Assembly (NCBI GenBank): GCA_045589035.1
Contig: JAZNFJ010000067.1
Location: forward strand, 1 to 14,360
Length of the DNA stretch: 14,360 nt
Direction: 5' to 3'
Source of the DNA: Avoscillospira sp045589035
GTDB lineage: Bacteria; Bacillota; Clostridia; Oscillospirales; Oscillospiraceae
A program made the translations under genes and the position numbers. Below, one piece after another: positions 1-6,806 of this stretch. A model generated the notes under the pieces. It saw only the letters and a program-made list of their open reading frames with translations. It was not told the DNA's origin and did no database searches. How positions within the stretch are numbered: position 1 is the stretch's first letter; each line of letters opens with the position of its first letter.

Positions 1-4
1 TTTT

Positions 5-865
5 TCAGAATTTTTTTCGGATTTCCGCTTCGCCATGGTTTAGCATTTCATCGGTTCTTTCTCCAATGCAGGCCTTTAACAATTCATATTCATCAAATAC
101 CGCCTGACCGTGGAACACCCGATAGGCTCCGGCATCACTGCCCAAAGCTATCTTCGCACCAAGCATTGCAGCATAGGTCACATTCTCCATGTGAAGCTTC
201 TCTAAAGGCTCCAAGACAGTTTCCGGAAACCGTCCGGACCCCCGGAGATTGGAGATGGTCACAATGGTCGGAACCCATACGGCATCACTTTCTGCCAACA
301 GGCAAAGTGTTTCCTGATCCAGATAAGCACCATGTTCGATGCTGTCCACTCCTGCACGGAGGGCATTGGTCACAGCCTCCCTGCCGTTGGCATGGGCCAT
401 AACGGCAAATCCGCAGTCATGGGCATAGGCAATCAGATCGTGGCACAGCTCATAGGAACAGGGTGTATCCGTGATCCTGCCAAATCGGTCAAAATCCATA
501 AGACCGGAAACCATGATCTTAATGAAATGTCCGCCTTTTTCCCTAACCTCCCGCACCAAGGATTTATACTCTGAAAAGTCGGCAAATTCTCTGCCTAAGA
601 AACGGCCATAGTGCCCCTTTCTGCAGATATTGAACACCGGGGTGCGATAAGTAATTCCGTATTCATCTGCCAGCTGGGATGCACACAAGCCGACACCCCA
701 TGCATCACCACCATCACGAAGGTATGTGATACCGCGGACTGCATATTCTTCCAGTCTGGCGCGGATCAGCTGCTCGTCCGGACTTTCTTTTTGGTGGTCA
801 ATGGCAGCACGGTAATAGACACCATCCAAAATCATATGGATATGACAATCTCCGAACACAGACAT
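5..865 (-). CDS. Metal-dependent amidohydrolase family protein (short form)
   Basis: A complete 286-residue protein of the amidohydrolase superfamily, related to imidazolonepropionase- and prolidase-like hydrolases, which use a metal centre in a TIM barrel to cleave C-N bonds in cyclic or linear amides. Visible ligand candidates, in family order, are the HxH pair (H8, H10 in DCHIH), K116 (FIKIMVSG, possibly the carboxylated lysine), H158 (VMAHANG), H178 (SIEHGAY) and D244 (LGSDAG). No signal peptide is seen, so it is likely cytoplasmic. At 286 residues it lacks the flanking beta-sandwich of the usual ~400-residue members: the barrel starts almost at residue 1 and the protein stops about 40 residues after the catalytic Asp. 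The start is supported by GGGAGGAGGG just upstream. It lies downstream of the TRAP permease but behind a terminator, so it may depend on readthrough. Substrate is unknown. Family assignment is firm; the link to the transporter is inference. Confidence 0.88.
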   Translation of the reverse strand: MSVFGDCHIHMILDGVYYRAAIDHQKESPDEQLIRARLEEYAVRGITYLRDGGDAWGVGLCASQLADEYGITYRTPVFNICRKGHYGRFLGREFADFSEYKSLVREVREKGGHFIKIMVSGLMDFDRFGRITDTPCSYELCHDLIAYAHDCGFAVMAHANGREAVTNALRAGVDSIEHGAYLDQETLCLLAESDAVWVPTIVTISNLRGSGRFPETVLEPLEKLHMENVTYAAMLGAKIALGSDAGAYRVFHGQAVFDEYELLKACIGERTDEMLNHGEAEIRKKF

Positions 866-888
866 CCCTCCTCCCGGTTATGATAGCA

Positions 889-923
889 CAAAAAAGCTGC
901 CGTGTAAAACGGCAGCTTTTTAT
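889..923 (-). terminator. Intrinsic terminator after the TRAP permease
   Basis: A 13-bp perfect stem (arms 891-903 and 909-921) with a 5-nt loop, its core GCTGCCGT/ACGGCAGC flanked by A and T runs. On the minus strand it ends in a U run directly after the permease stop. The symmetric A/T flanks could let it work in both directions. It separates the permease from the amidohydrolase gene. Confidence 0.85.
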
Positions 924-928
924 AAAAC

Positions 929-2968
929 TTAAGCCAGAGTAGCCTTGTGCTTGCTCTTGGTGATGATCTGGCTGAACACAACCACAGCAACCAGCGCCAG
1001 ACCAATAAGATCTGTCACGACACCGGGGTAGACCAGCAGCAGGCCGCCGGCAGCAGCCACAATACGGAATACCCAATGGATATGATCCAGCAGATAGCCT
1101 TCCAGAGCGGCTGCCACAGCAGCAATACCAACAACAGAGGTAATACAGATCAGAACAACTTCACCGGCATTGGTATTCACAAAGAGCATAGCAGGATTCA
1201 GTGCGAACACATAAGGCACGATGAATGCCGCAATGGCCAGCTTGGTGGCGGTGACAGCTGTCTTCATGGGGTTGGCCTGTGCAATGGCAGCACCTGCATA
1301 GGCAGCCAGAGCCACAGGCGGTGTCAGGTCGGCAACGATACCGAAGTAGAACACAAAGAAGTGAGCTGCGATATCCGGCACACCCATCTTCACAAGGATG
1401 GGAGCACAGGTAGCTGCCATGATGCAGTAGTTTGCGGTAGTGGGAACACCCATACCCAGAACAATGCAGCAAAGCATGGTCAGGAACAGGGCAATGATAA
1501 GTGTATTGCCTGCCAGAGCCACGATGCCGTTGAACAGCATATAGGCAAGACCCGTCACACCGATCAGACCGGCAACGATACCAGCAACACCGCAGGCAAC
1601 GGCAACGGTAATCATACCCTGACCGCCGGCAGCCAGAGCCTCAAAAATACGGCTCATAATGCCTTCGGTCACAATGGGATGCTCCTGTCTTCTGATGGCT
1701 GCCTTCTCGCTGAGGGGCTTGCTGAACCAACCGCCAATGGTCATGATCAGAGATTCAAAATCAAAGGCGCTGACAACGATCGCAACCACGATTGCAATGG
1801 CAGCAGCATACTGAATGGAACGGGAGCCGGAAGAAACCAGATAGACCAGAATGATCAGGGGCAGAAGCAGATACAGCTGCTTGAGCAGGGGTTTGATGTT
1901 GGGCAGTTCTTCTTTAGTCAGACCGCGGAGGCCTTCCTTCTTGGCTTCCAGATGGACAGTCACAAAGACGCCCAGGAAGTACAGAGCTGCAGGCAGAATG
2001 GCGCGGACAACAATGTTGGAGTAAGGAACGCCGATGGTTTCCGCCATCAGAAACGCGGCAGCACCCATGATGGGAGGCATGATCTGGCCGCCAGTGGAAG
2101 CGGATGCTTCAGCAGCGGCAGCAAACTCGGGCTTATAACCGGTTTTCTTCATCAGAGGAATGGTCACAGCACCGGAACCAACAGTATTGGCAACGGAAGA
2201 ACCGGAAACCATGCCTTCCATAGCGGAAGCAACAACTGCCACCTTCGCAGGACCGCCGGCAAAGCGACCCACAGCGGCATTGGCAATGTTGATAAAGAAA
2301 TCAGCAATGCCGGTACGCTCCAGAAATGCACCAAAGATGATAAACACCACAATGTACTTGGAACAGACATTGATGGGAGTGGACAGGATGCCTTCCTTGG
2401 AGTAGAACAAAGTGCGGACAATGTTGGTCACGCGCTTGAGCATGTCGGGATTGGTAGAGCCCCAGATCAGAGCATAAATCAGAAGCGCACCCGCCACACA
2501 CAGAATGGGAATACCCACGCAGCGGCGGCACAGTTCTGCCAGACACAGAATACCAACCACACCGATGATCATTTCATAGAACTCAATGTTGAAGCGGGCA
2601 ACGATGGCATTGGCATTGAGGGCGTAGTACAGGAATGCGCCGGTGCCGAGGATCATCAGAACCAAATCGTACCACGGCATGTAGTTTACCCGCTGCATTC
2701 CCTTCTTTGCAGGGAATACAATAAAACCGATGAACATAATGAATGCGACAAAACTGGTCAGACGCAGTTCATCCAGCCAGGTAGCAAACAATGTCACATA
2801 CAGGCAGAAGATGGAAAACAGAGCCAGAATGATGGAAACAATGATCTTGGGAACGCCTTCCCAGATACGGACATTGGATTCTCGGTCAAACTTTTTCATG
2901 ACGGAATCCAGATCCATAGGCTCCTGCACAGCTGCTTCTTCTGCTTTTTTCTTTTTAAACAGAGCCAT
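929..2968 (-). CDS. TRAP transporter fused permease (4TM-12TM, TAXI type)
   Basis: A 679-residue, strongly hydrophobic protein of the fused TRAP permease family, in which the small (DctQ-like) and large (DctM-like) membrane subunits form one chain. It would use an ion gradient to take up a substrate delivered by the extracytoplasmic receptor encoded just upstream. A Lys/Glu-rich cytoplasmic N-terminus (residues 1-35) is followed by membrane segments from about residue 40. Family-typical stretches include SGSSVANTVGSGAVTIP (255-271), EASASTGGQIMPPIMGAAAF (287-306), and later GMGVPTTANY and ADLTPPVALAAYAGAAIA. Length matches fused permeases. The start has AGGAGGT four bases upstream. It forms a unit with the TAXI receptor gene, although a hairpin and a repeat-like element lie between them. 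The substrate cannot be deduced; TAXI systems are often linked to small carboxylates such as glutamate or 2-oxoglutarate, but the neighbouring amidohydrolase leaves other options open. Confidence 0.95.
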   Translation of the reverse strand: MALFKKKKAEEAAVQEPMDLDSVMKKFDRESNVRIWEGVPKIIVSIILALFSIFCLYVTLFATWLDELRLTSFVAFIMFIGFIVFPAKKGMQRVNYMPWYDLVLMILGTGAFLYYALNANAIVARFNIEFYEMIIGVVGILCLAELCRRCVGIPILCVAGALLIYALIWGSTNPDMLKRVTNIVRTLFYSKEGILSTPINVCSKYIVVFIIFGAFLERTGIADFFINIANAAVGRFAGGPAKVAVVASAMEGMVSGSSVANTVGSGAVTIPLMKKTGYKPEFAAAAEASASTGGQIMPPIMGAAAFLMAETIGVPYSNIVVRAILPAALYFLGVFVTVHLEAKKEGLRGLTKEELPNIKPLLKQLYLLLPLIILVYLVSSGSRSIQYAAAIAIVVAIVVSAFDFESLIMTIGGWFSKPLSEKAAIRRQEHPIVTEGIMSRIFEALAAGGQGMITVAVACGVAGIVAGLIGVTGLAYMLFNGIVALAGNTLIIALFLTMLCCIVLGMGVPTTANYCIMAATCAPILVKMGVPDIAAHFFVFYFGIVADLTPPVALAAYAGAAIAQANPMKTAVTATKLAIAAFIVPYVFALNPAMLFVNTNAGEVVLICITSVVGIAAVAAALEGYLLDHIHWVFRIVAAAGGLLLVYPGVVTDLIGLALVAVVVFSQIITKSKHKATLA

Positions 2969-3001
2969 ACTTACCTCCTAAATTATTCCAAAACTATAAG
3001 C

Positions 3002-3053
3002 GTAGGGAACGGGTTAACCCGTTTCAAATCAAGCGGACAAGCCCCTGCCCTAC
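3002..3053. repeat. Short palindromic intergenic element, possible dispersed repeat
   Basis: The element is bounded by a 6-bp inverted pair, GTAGGG (3002-3007) and CCCTAC (3048-3053). Inside it is a perfect 16-bp palindrome, AACGGGTTAACCCGTT (3008-3023). It lies in the 164-bp gap between the receptor and permease genes. It resembles short palindromic elements scattered between genes in Oscillospirales genomes, but only one copy is present here, so the repeat status is inference. Confidence 0.4.
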
Positions 3054-3080
3054 CCATAATCTAATACTTCTTTACACCGA

Positions 3081-3114
3081 AAATCGGCTGCGGCGAGTTT
3101 CCTCACCGCAGCCG
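3081..3114 (-). terminator. GAAA-loop hairpin between receptor and permease (attenuator or mRNA stabiliser)
   Basis: A 13-bp hairpin (arms 3085-3097 and 3102-3114). On the minus strand the loop is GAAA, and the single imperfect pair (3094/3105) becomes a G-U wobble, whereas the plus strand would have a C-A mismatch; the structure therefore fits minus-strand RNA. Only ATTTTC follows, a weak U run, so partial termination or protection of the upstream receptor message is more likely than a full stop. Confidence 0.6.
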
Positions 3115-3132
3115 GTTTAACCGGACAGTGAA

Positions 3133-4110
3133 TTATTCGACAGTGATACCCTTTTCAGCAAAGTACTTGGCAGCACCTGCATGGAAGGGAGCGGTCATAC
3201 CGGAAGTAGCATTCTCAATGCTCAGCTCAGCGCCCTTGGCATGGGCAGCGGTGATCTCCTCAGCATTGTCGAAGATCGCAGCAGTCAGAGCATAGACAGC
3301 ATCTTCAGAAGCATCGGTGGAAACGATCAGAGTAGCCTTAACAGTAACGGTGGTCACGTCCTCGGTCTGGCCTTCATAAGTACCGGCGGGAACGACATAA
3401 GTGGTGTAGAAGGGGCACTCAGCCATCAGAGTTTCAGCGATCTCACCATCAATGGGAACCAGATAGGCATTGTTGGTGGTGCACAGTTCGGTGATAGCGG
3501 GAGTGGGAGCGCCTGCAACGATGAAAGCGGCATCGATCTTGCCGTCCTTCAGAGCGTCAGCGGAGTCAGCAAAGGACTGGTACTGGGGCTGGATATCCTC
3601 TTCGGTCATACCGGCAGCAGCCAGAACGTCAACAGCATTGAAGTACACACCGGAACCGGCAGCGCCGATGGAAACCTTCTTACCGGCCAGGTCGGCAACG
3701 GACTTGATTTCGGGATCCATGGTCACCAGCTGAACAGCTTCGGCATACAGACCGCCGACAACGCGGAAGGAGTCCAGAGCGCCTTCAGCTTCGAAGGAAC
3801 GGGTGCCGGCTGCGGCATAAGCCATAACGTCGGACTGGACAGTACCCAGCTGATAGTCGCCGGCATCAATGCCCAGGATGTTAGCCTTGGAGCCATCGGT
3901 GGAAACAACATTGATGCCCATGCCGGTGGAAGCAGTGATCTGCTGGCCGACAACGCCACCAAATGCGTAGTAGGTGCCGGAAGTACCGCCGGTACCCATG
4001 GTCATCTTGACGCTGCTCAGATCGGCTGCATCCTCGGTCTTGGGTGCGCCGCAAGCAACCAGGCTCAGGACCATCAGAACGGCCAGAGCGATAGCAAACA
4101 GTTTTTTCAT
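3133..4110 (-). CDS. TAXI-family TRAP transporter solute-binding lipoprotein
   Basis: A 325-residue extracytoplasmic receptor of the TAXI family, which captures the solute outside the membrane and hands it to the fused permease encoded downstream. The N-terminus is a lipoprotein signal: MKKL, a hydrophobic run, then lipobox LVAC with C20 as the lipidated residue. Family motifs are TGGTSGTYYAFGG near residue 40, VSIGAAGSGVYFNA in the middle, and PFHAGAAKYFAEKGI at the C-terminus. Start choice: the frame stays open ten codons upstream (ATG at 4140), but AAGGAGG sits eight bases before the ATG at 4110 and that start gives a clean lipoprotein signal peptide, so 4110 is preferred. A near-consensus promoter lies just upstream. 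The first gene of the TRAP operon normally needs more product than the permease, consistent with the hairpin that follows it. Ligand unknown. Confidence 0.94.
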   Translation of the reverse strand: MKKLFAIALAVLMVLSLVACGAPKTEDAADLSSVKMTMGTGGTSGTYYAFGGVVGQQITASTGMGINVVSTDGSKANILGIDAGDYQLGTVQSDVMAYAAAGTRSFEAEGALDSFRVVGGLYAEAVQLVTMDPEIKSVADLAGKKVSIGAAGSGVYFNAVDVLAAAGMTEEDIQPQYQSFADSADALKDGKIDAAFIVAGAPTPAITELCTTNNAYLVPIDGEIAETLMAECPFYTTYVVPAGTYEGQTEDVTTVTVKATLIVSTDASEDAVYALTAAIFDNAEEITAAHAKGAELSIENATSGMTAPFHAGAAKYFAEKGITVE

Positions 4111-4155
4111 TTCTTTTTCCTCCTTGTAGTTTCGCTTCATACGAAATCTTGTTCC

Positions 4156-4184
4156 ATTATACTAAAGTCGTGAAGCAAATGCAA
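4156..4184 (-). promoter_or_regulatory. Promoter of the TRAP receptor-permease operon
   Basis: On the minus strand, TTGCAT (-35, 4184-4179) and a perfect TATAAT (-10, 4161-4156) are separated by 17 bases. Transcription would start near 4149, giving a leader of about 40 nt before the ATG at 4110. The spacing and -10 match vegetative sigma-A promoters. Confidence 0.82.
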
Positions 4185-4301
4185 GAGGCAAGACCGAAAA
4201 AATGCAAATTTATATTGCAACAAATTCATTTTCATGGCAGAATCCCTGCATTTTCATCACATCTGCACATCAATACTGCAAGTTTTGGTTTGAATCTTGC
4301 A
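4180..4301. promoter_or_regulatory. Cluster of TGCA palindromes upstream of the TRAP promoter
   Basis: Seven TGCA tetramers start at 4180, 4203, 4216, 4247, 4264, 4277 and 4298, several extended to TTGCAA-, CTGCA- or TGCAAAT-like forms. About one would be expected in this length by chance. The first overlaps the -35 box. They may be binding sites for a regulator of the transporter, but no protein can be assigned and the base bias of the region could explain part of the excess. The rest of this 233-bp gap holds only the promoter and the preceding terminator. Confidence 0.3.
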
Positions 4302-4335
4302 AAAAAGAACAGCCACATGAAATCCACGCAGCTGT
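4301..4335 (-). terminator. Intrinsic terminator ending the pilus operon
   Basis: On the minus strand an 11-bp stem (arms 4325-4335 and 4309-4319, loop of 5 nt) contains three G-U pairs and is followed by TCTTTTTTG. In plus-strand RNA the same positions would be A-C mismatches, so it is oriented for minus-strand transcripts. It begins about 9 bp after the last sortase stop codon and insulates the TRAP operon. Confidence 0.82.
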
Positions 4336-4343
4336 GCTTTCTG

Positions 4344-4925
4344 TTATTCACAATAAATCACATAACGCTTTTGCCCGCCGGGCGTACAGGTAAACACCGT
4401 TAAGGGGTATTCCGTTTCGGTGACTGCCTCAATTTCCGTTGGTGTGATATCGGCAGTTTTGGCTACAGCAAAGGAATGGCATGCGCCTGTGACATCGAAA
4501 AATTCCACAATATCGCCCTCTTCCAGCAGATCCAGATCTGCCAGATGACCGGAATAGTTATGCCCCATCAGCACCAAATTACCCTCTTCCAGACTGCCGC
4601 TGTAGCGGCAGGGACCATACTCCAGATTTTCATAATTCCAGTTTCCCAGCACGGGCAGCTGGATACCGGCCTCTTCAATTTGCAGAATGCCGATGACACC
4701 ATGACCCTGCACAGAGTCCTGCACCATCTGTCCTTCCGGAGCTTCCAGCACCACAGAGGTCTGCTTTCGCTCCCGGATTCCCTGTTTGACTTCCAGCAGC
4801 AGTTCCTGGGCATTGGCGCCGGCTTCTTTGGCGCGGTATTCGTAGTGCGCATAAAGCCCCGCTGCAGAAAAAGTCAGCAGCAGGCCCAGAACGATCATCA
4901 AAGTTCCTCTTGTTCTTCTTCCCAT
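4344..4925 (-). CDS. Small sortase, probable pilus anchoring enzyme
   Basis: A 193-residue membrane-bound transpeptidase that would cut LPXTG-type signals and join the protein to an amine acceptor. An Arg-rich N-terminus (GRRTRG) precedes one membrane segment (about residues 9-27), then a linker and a sortase barrel. The catalytic set is visible: H122 in LMGHNYSGH, C180 in VFTCTPGG and R187 in QKRYVIYCE. The protein ends six residues after the Arg, with no C-terminal membrane helix, unlike the class C enzyme in the same operon; this resembles small class D-like sortases of clostridia, but the class is uncertain. AAGGAGG lies four bases before the start. The first 28 bp overlap the end of the basal pilin gene in another frame, implying coupled translation. 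As last gene of the operon, it probably attaches the finished pilus, via the basal pilin, to the cell wall; that role is inference. Confidence 0.9.
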   Translation of the reverse strand: MGRRTRGTLMIVLGLLLTFSAAGLYAHYEYRAKEAGANAQELLLEVKQGIRERKQTSVVLEAPEGQMVQDSVQGHGVIGILQIEEAGIQLPVLGNWNYENLEYGPCRYSGSLEEGNLVLMGHNYSGHLADLDLLEEGDIVEFFDVTGACHSFAVAKTADITPTEIEAVTETEYPLTVFTCTPGGQKRYVIYCE

Positions 4926-5893
4926 ACAGCCTCCTTACCCAGACAGACATCGGCCAAACCAAAAACGGTCAATGCCACCCCAAGTGCCAACATCCCATAG
5001 ACGGGCCACATACGGAAACCGGTCTGCGGCAATGTGGGTTCCTGTTCCGGTGGTTCCGGCTGCACAGGCGCAGTGGGCTGTTCCGGATTTTCCGGGACCT
5101 CGTCTGGTTCAATGGGCAGATCCGGCTCCGGTGCAGGCTTTCCGGGTGTCGGCTTCGGCGTATAGGTATTGGTCAGAAGAAAGCCTTCATAGACCTCTTC
5201 ATAGGTACAGGTATAGTCCGTAACAGCATTTTCTTCCACCGTATACTCCCCTTCTGCAGGCAGCATCAGGAAGGTATGTTCCCATCCGCACTCTGCATTG
5301 AGGGTCACGCTGCGAATCGGTGCGCCGTTGTGAGAGAGGGTAACACTGATACTTTCCGGCCGCTTGCCGGCAACATCGTCCTTGTCATCCCACTGCTTGA
5401 ACACGGTAATGTTCTTCACATCTCCGGAATTGGTCTTAGGCACGGAGTAGACACCGTATCTGCCCTCGGTGGGAATGGTAATCAGATAGGGGCGGAAGGC
5501 AACGGCTTGGTCACCTCGTTCAAAGATTAGATATAAACCATCGGTGATGGAATGGAAATCCGCATTGCCTTCCCGATCCGTCAGAAGAATCGTGCCTTCC
5601 AGTTCTCGCTGCACAACATACTGATAGACCTGCTCCGCCTGCTCGGCGCTGAGATCCTGCACCATTTCTCCCGGAGACAGATGCAGATCACCAAAGTCTT
5701 CTGTCAGGGTATAGGTATCCCCTTCCAGATCAGCCACAAAGCACAGTTCCACCGCTATGTCCTGCACAGGAACTTTCTGATCCAGAACCGTCACACGCAG
5801 ACTGCCAGTGGCAGCCAGGACACTACCGCACAGAAGAACACAGCATAAAAACAATATGAGAGACCGAAACGGGGTCTTTTTTCGACCTTTCAT
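4898..5893 (-). CDS. LPQTG-anchored minor (basal) pilin with Cna_B domain
   Basis: A 331-residue surface protein, probably the wall-proximal pilus subunit. It has a signal peptide (residues 1-28, cleavage near VLA-A), an N-terminal pilin-like domain (about 30-150, with DGLYLIF and PYLITIPTE), a Cna_B domain (about 160-245) with likely isopeptide partners K166 (VFKQW) and N242 (LLTNTY) and acidic E220/E221 (YTVEEN), a Pro/Glu-rich stalk (246-287), the sorting signal LPQTG (288-292) and a membrane segment. VPK at 151-153 resembles a pilin-motif lysine and could accept the pilin shaft. Proline-rich tails are typical of basal pilins such as those of streptococci. The post-membrane tail is acidic (WEEEQEEL) instead of basic, because these bases also encode the start of the next sortase. 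The RBS AAGGAG includes part of the class C sortase stop codon, 12 bp upstream. The surface-protein call is firm; the basal position is inference. Confidence 0.88.
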   Translation of the reverse strand: MKGRKKTPFRSLILFLCCVLLCGSVLAATGSLRVTVLDQKVPVQDIAVELCFVADLEGDTYTLTEDFGDLHLSPGEMVQDLSAEQAEQVYQYVVQRELEGTILLTDREGNADFHSITDGLYLIFERGDQAVAFRPYLITIPTEGRYGVYSVPKTNSGDVKNITVFKQWDDKDDVAGKRPESISVTLSHNGAPIRSVTLNAECGWEHTFLMLPAEGEYTVEENAVTDYTCTYEEVYEGFLLTNTYTPKPTPGKPAPEPDLPIEPDEVPENPEQPTAPVQPEPPEQEPTLPQTGFRMWPVYGMLALGVALTVFGLADVCLGKEAVWEEEQEEL

Positions 5894-5905
5894 TCCTAAA
5901 ACTCC

Positions 5906-6742
5906 TTACTTTTTTCTCCGAAACAGGCGGCATGCGCCCAAAACAACCAATACTGCCAGCACAACCGCCAGAAGGGATACTGGCAAAACATAAATCAGAC
6001 TGACTTCCTCCACTTCATTGGTCAGAAGCAGCCGCTGTGCCATCACTTTTCCATCCAGTACCCGTACACCGCGGACCAGAAGCCGATGAGAATTGATGCC
6101 ATAAGGGGTACAGGTGACCAAGGTCATATAATCCTGTCCCTCTTCGATTGTCAAATGGGTGGTATCTTCCGGCAAAACCACTTTCACCTGATCCACCTGA
6201 TATTCCAAGGTCTGCCCCAGCACATTCATATAGAACCGGTCACCTACCCGCAAACGGTCGATATGTGTCATCAATTCTGCGGTCGGAAGTCCCCGGTGGC
6301 CGGAGATAATGGCATGGGTGCTCTCTCCACCCACAGGCAGGCTGCTCCAGTCCACGTGTCCGGCGGCGGTCTGCAGAACAGACTCTTCCGTGGTGTGATA
6401 GACCGGCAGAGTCACATTGATACAGGGAATATCCACGTAACCCATGACACCGCTGCCAGACACATTGAGCAGGGATTCATACTTTCGCTGCTGTTGAAGA
6501 TCAAGGGTAAACTCATTTTCCCGTTCCAGCAGGGATGCATTGTAATCTCTGGCAGCTGCCAGCATCTTGGCATGAGTTTCACTATCCACAGCATCCAGTT
6601 CCGTGCGATAATCGGCAATGACCCGGGACTGATGGCGGGTATTGACAAAGTTGCTGACGGTCGGGTACAGCAGCAAGGACAATCCTGCAAGAAACACCAG
6701 GATCAGAAGAAGATTGGAAGATTTATTTTTCTTCTTTTTCAT
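5906..6742 (-). CDS. Class C (pilus-polymerising) sortase
   Basis: A 278-residue transpeptidase that would link pilin subunits by joining the cleaved LPXTG threonine of one to a lysine of the next. It has the two-helix layout of class C enzymes: an N-terminal membrane segment (about 10-31) and a C-terminal one (about 249-271) followed by RLFRRKK. Catalytic residues are H149 (SGHRGLP), C211 (TLVTCTPYG) and R220 (NSHRLLVRG). The stretch GVMGYVDIP (98-106) is class-typical. The Asp-Pro-aromatic lid that usually covers the class C active site is not seen in the expected segment before residue 95. The start has AAGGAG eight bases upstream. It lies between the major and basal pilin genes, as expected for the polymerase of this pilus. 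The gap to the upstream pilin holds a strong hairpin that may lower its expression relative to the pilin. Confidence 0.95.
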   Translation of the reverse strand: MKKKKNKSSNLLLILVFLAGLSLLLYPTVSNFVNTRHQSRVIADYRTELDAVDSETHAKMLAAARDYNASLLERENEFTLDLQQQRKYESLLNVSGSGVMGYVDIPCINVTLPVYHTTEESVLQTAAGHVDWSSLPVGGESTHAIISGHRGLPTAELMTHIDRLRVGDRFYMNVLGQTLEYQVDQVKVVLPEDTTHLTIEEGQDYMTLVTCTPYGINSHRLLVRGVRVLDGKVMAQRLLLTNEVEEVSLIYVLPVSLLAVVLAVLVVLGACRLFRRKK

Positions 6743-6766
6743 ACAGAGCTCTCCTTGCCGTTATAC

Positions 6767-6791
6767 CCCGCGCCCCCAATGGGGGCGCGGG
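6767..6791 (-). terminator. GC-only hairpin after the major pilin (no U run)
   Basis: Eleven uninterrupted G-C pairs (arms 6767-6777 and 6781-6791) with a 3-nt loop lie 15 bp past the pilin stop. On the minus strand it is followed by GGTATAACGG, so the U run of a classic terminator is absent. A role in stabilising the 3' end of pilin mRNA, or in partial attenuation before the sortase gene, fits better than full termination, because the downstream genes have no visible promoter. Confidence 0.55.
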
Positions 6792-6806
6792 AGAAAAGTG
6801 AAACAA

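Noticed and set aside
5..865. Amidohydrolase truncated by a frameshift
   Set aside because: All metal-ligand motifs are in one frame, the start has a strong RBS, and the protein ends in a natural-looking charged C-terminus; it fits a short subfamily better than a broken gene.
947..3064. Long open frame on the plus strand opposite the TRAP permease
   Set aside because: Its translation is His/Gln/Asn/Gly-rich low-complexity sequence with no family resemblance; it is a codon-bias shadow of a clearly real membrane protein gene. The same applies to long plus-strand frames opposite the pilin (6642-8594), the receptor (3181-4173), the adhesin (8607-10226) and the YebC gene (12857-13633).
4111..4140. 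Upstream ATG at 4140 for the TAXI receptor
   Set aside because: It would place ten charged residues before the lipoprotein signal, and AAGGAGG lies inside that stretch at the right distance from the ATG at 4110.
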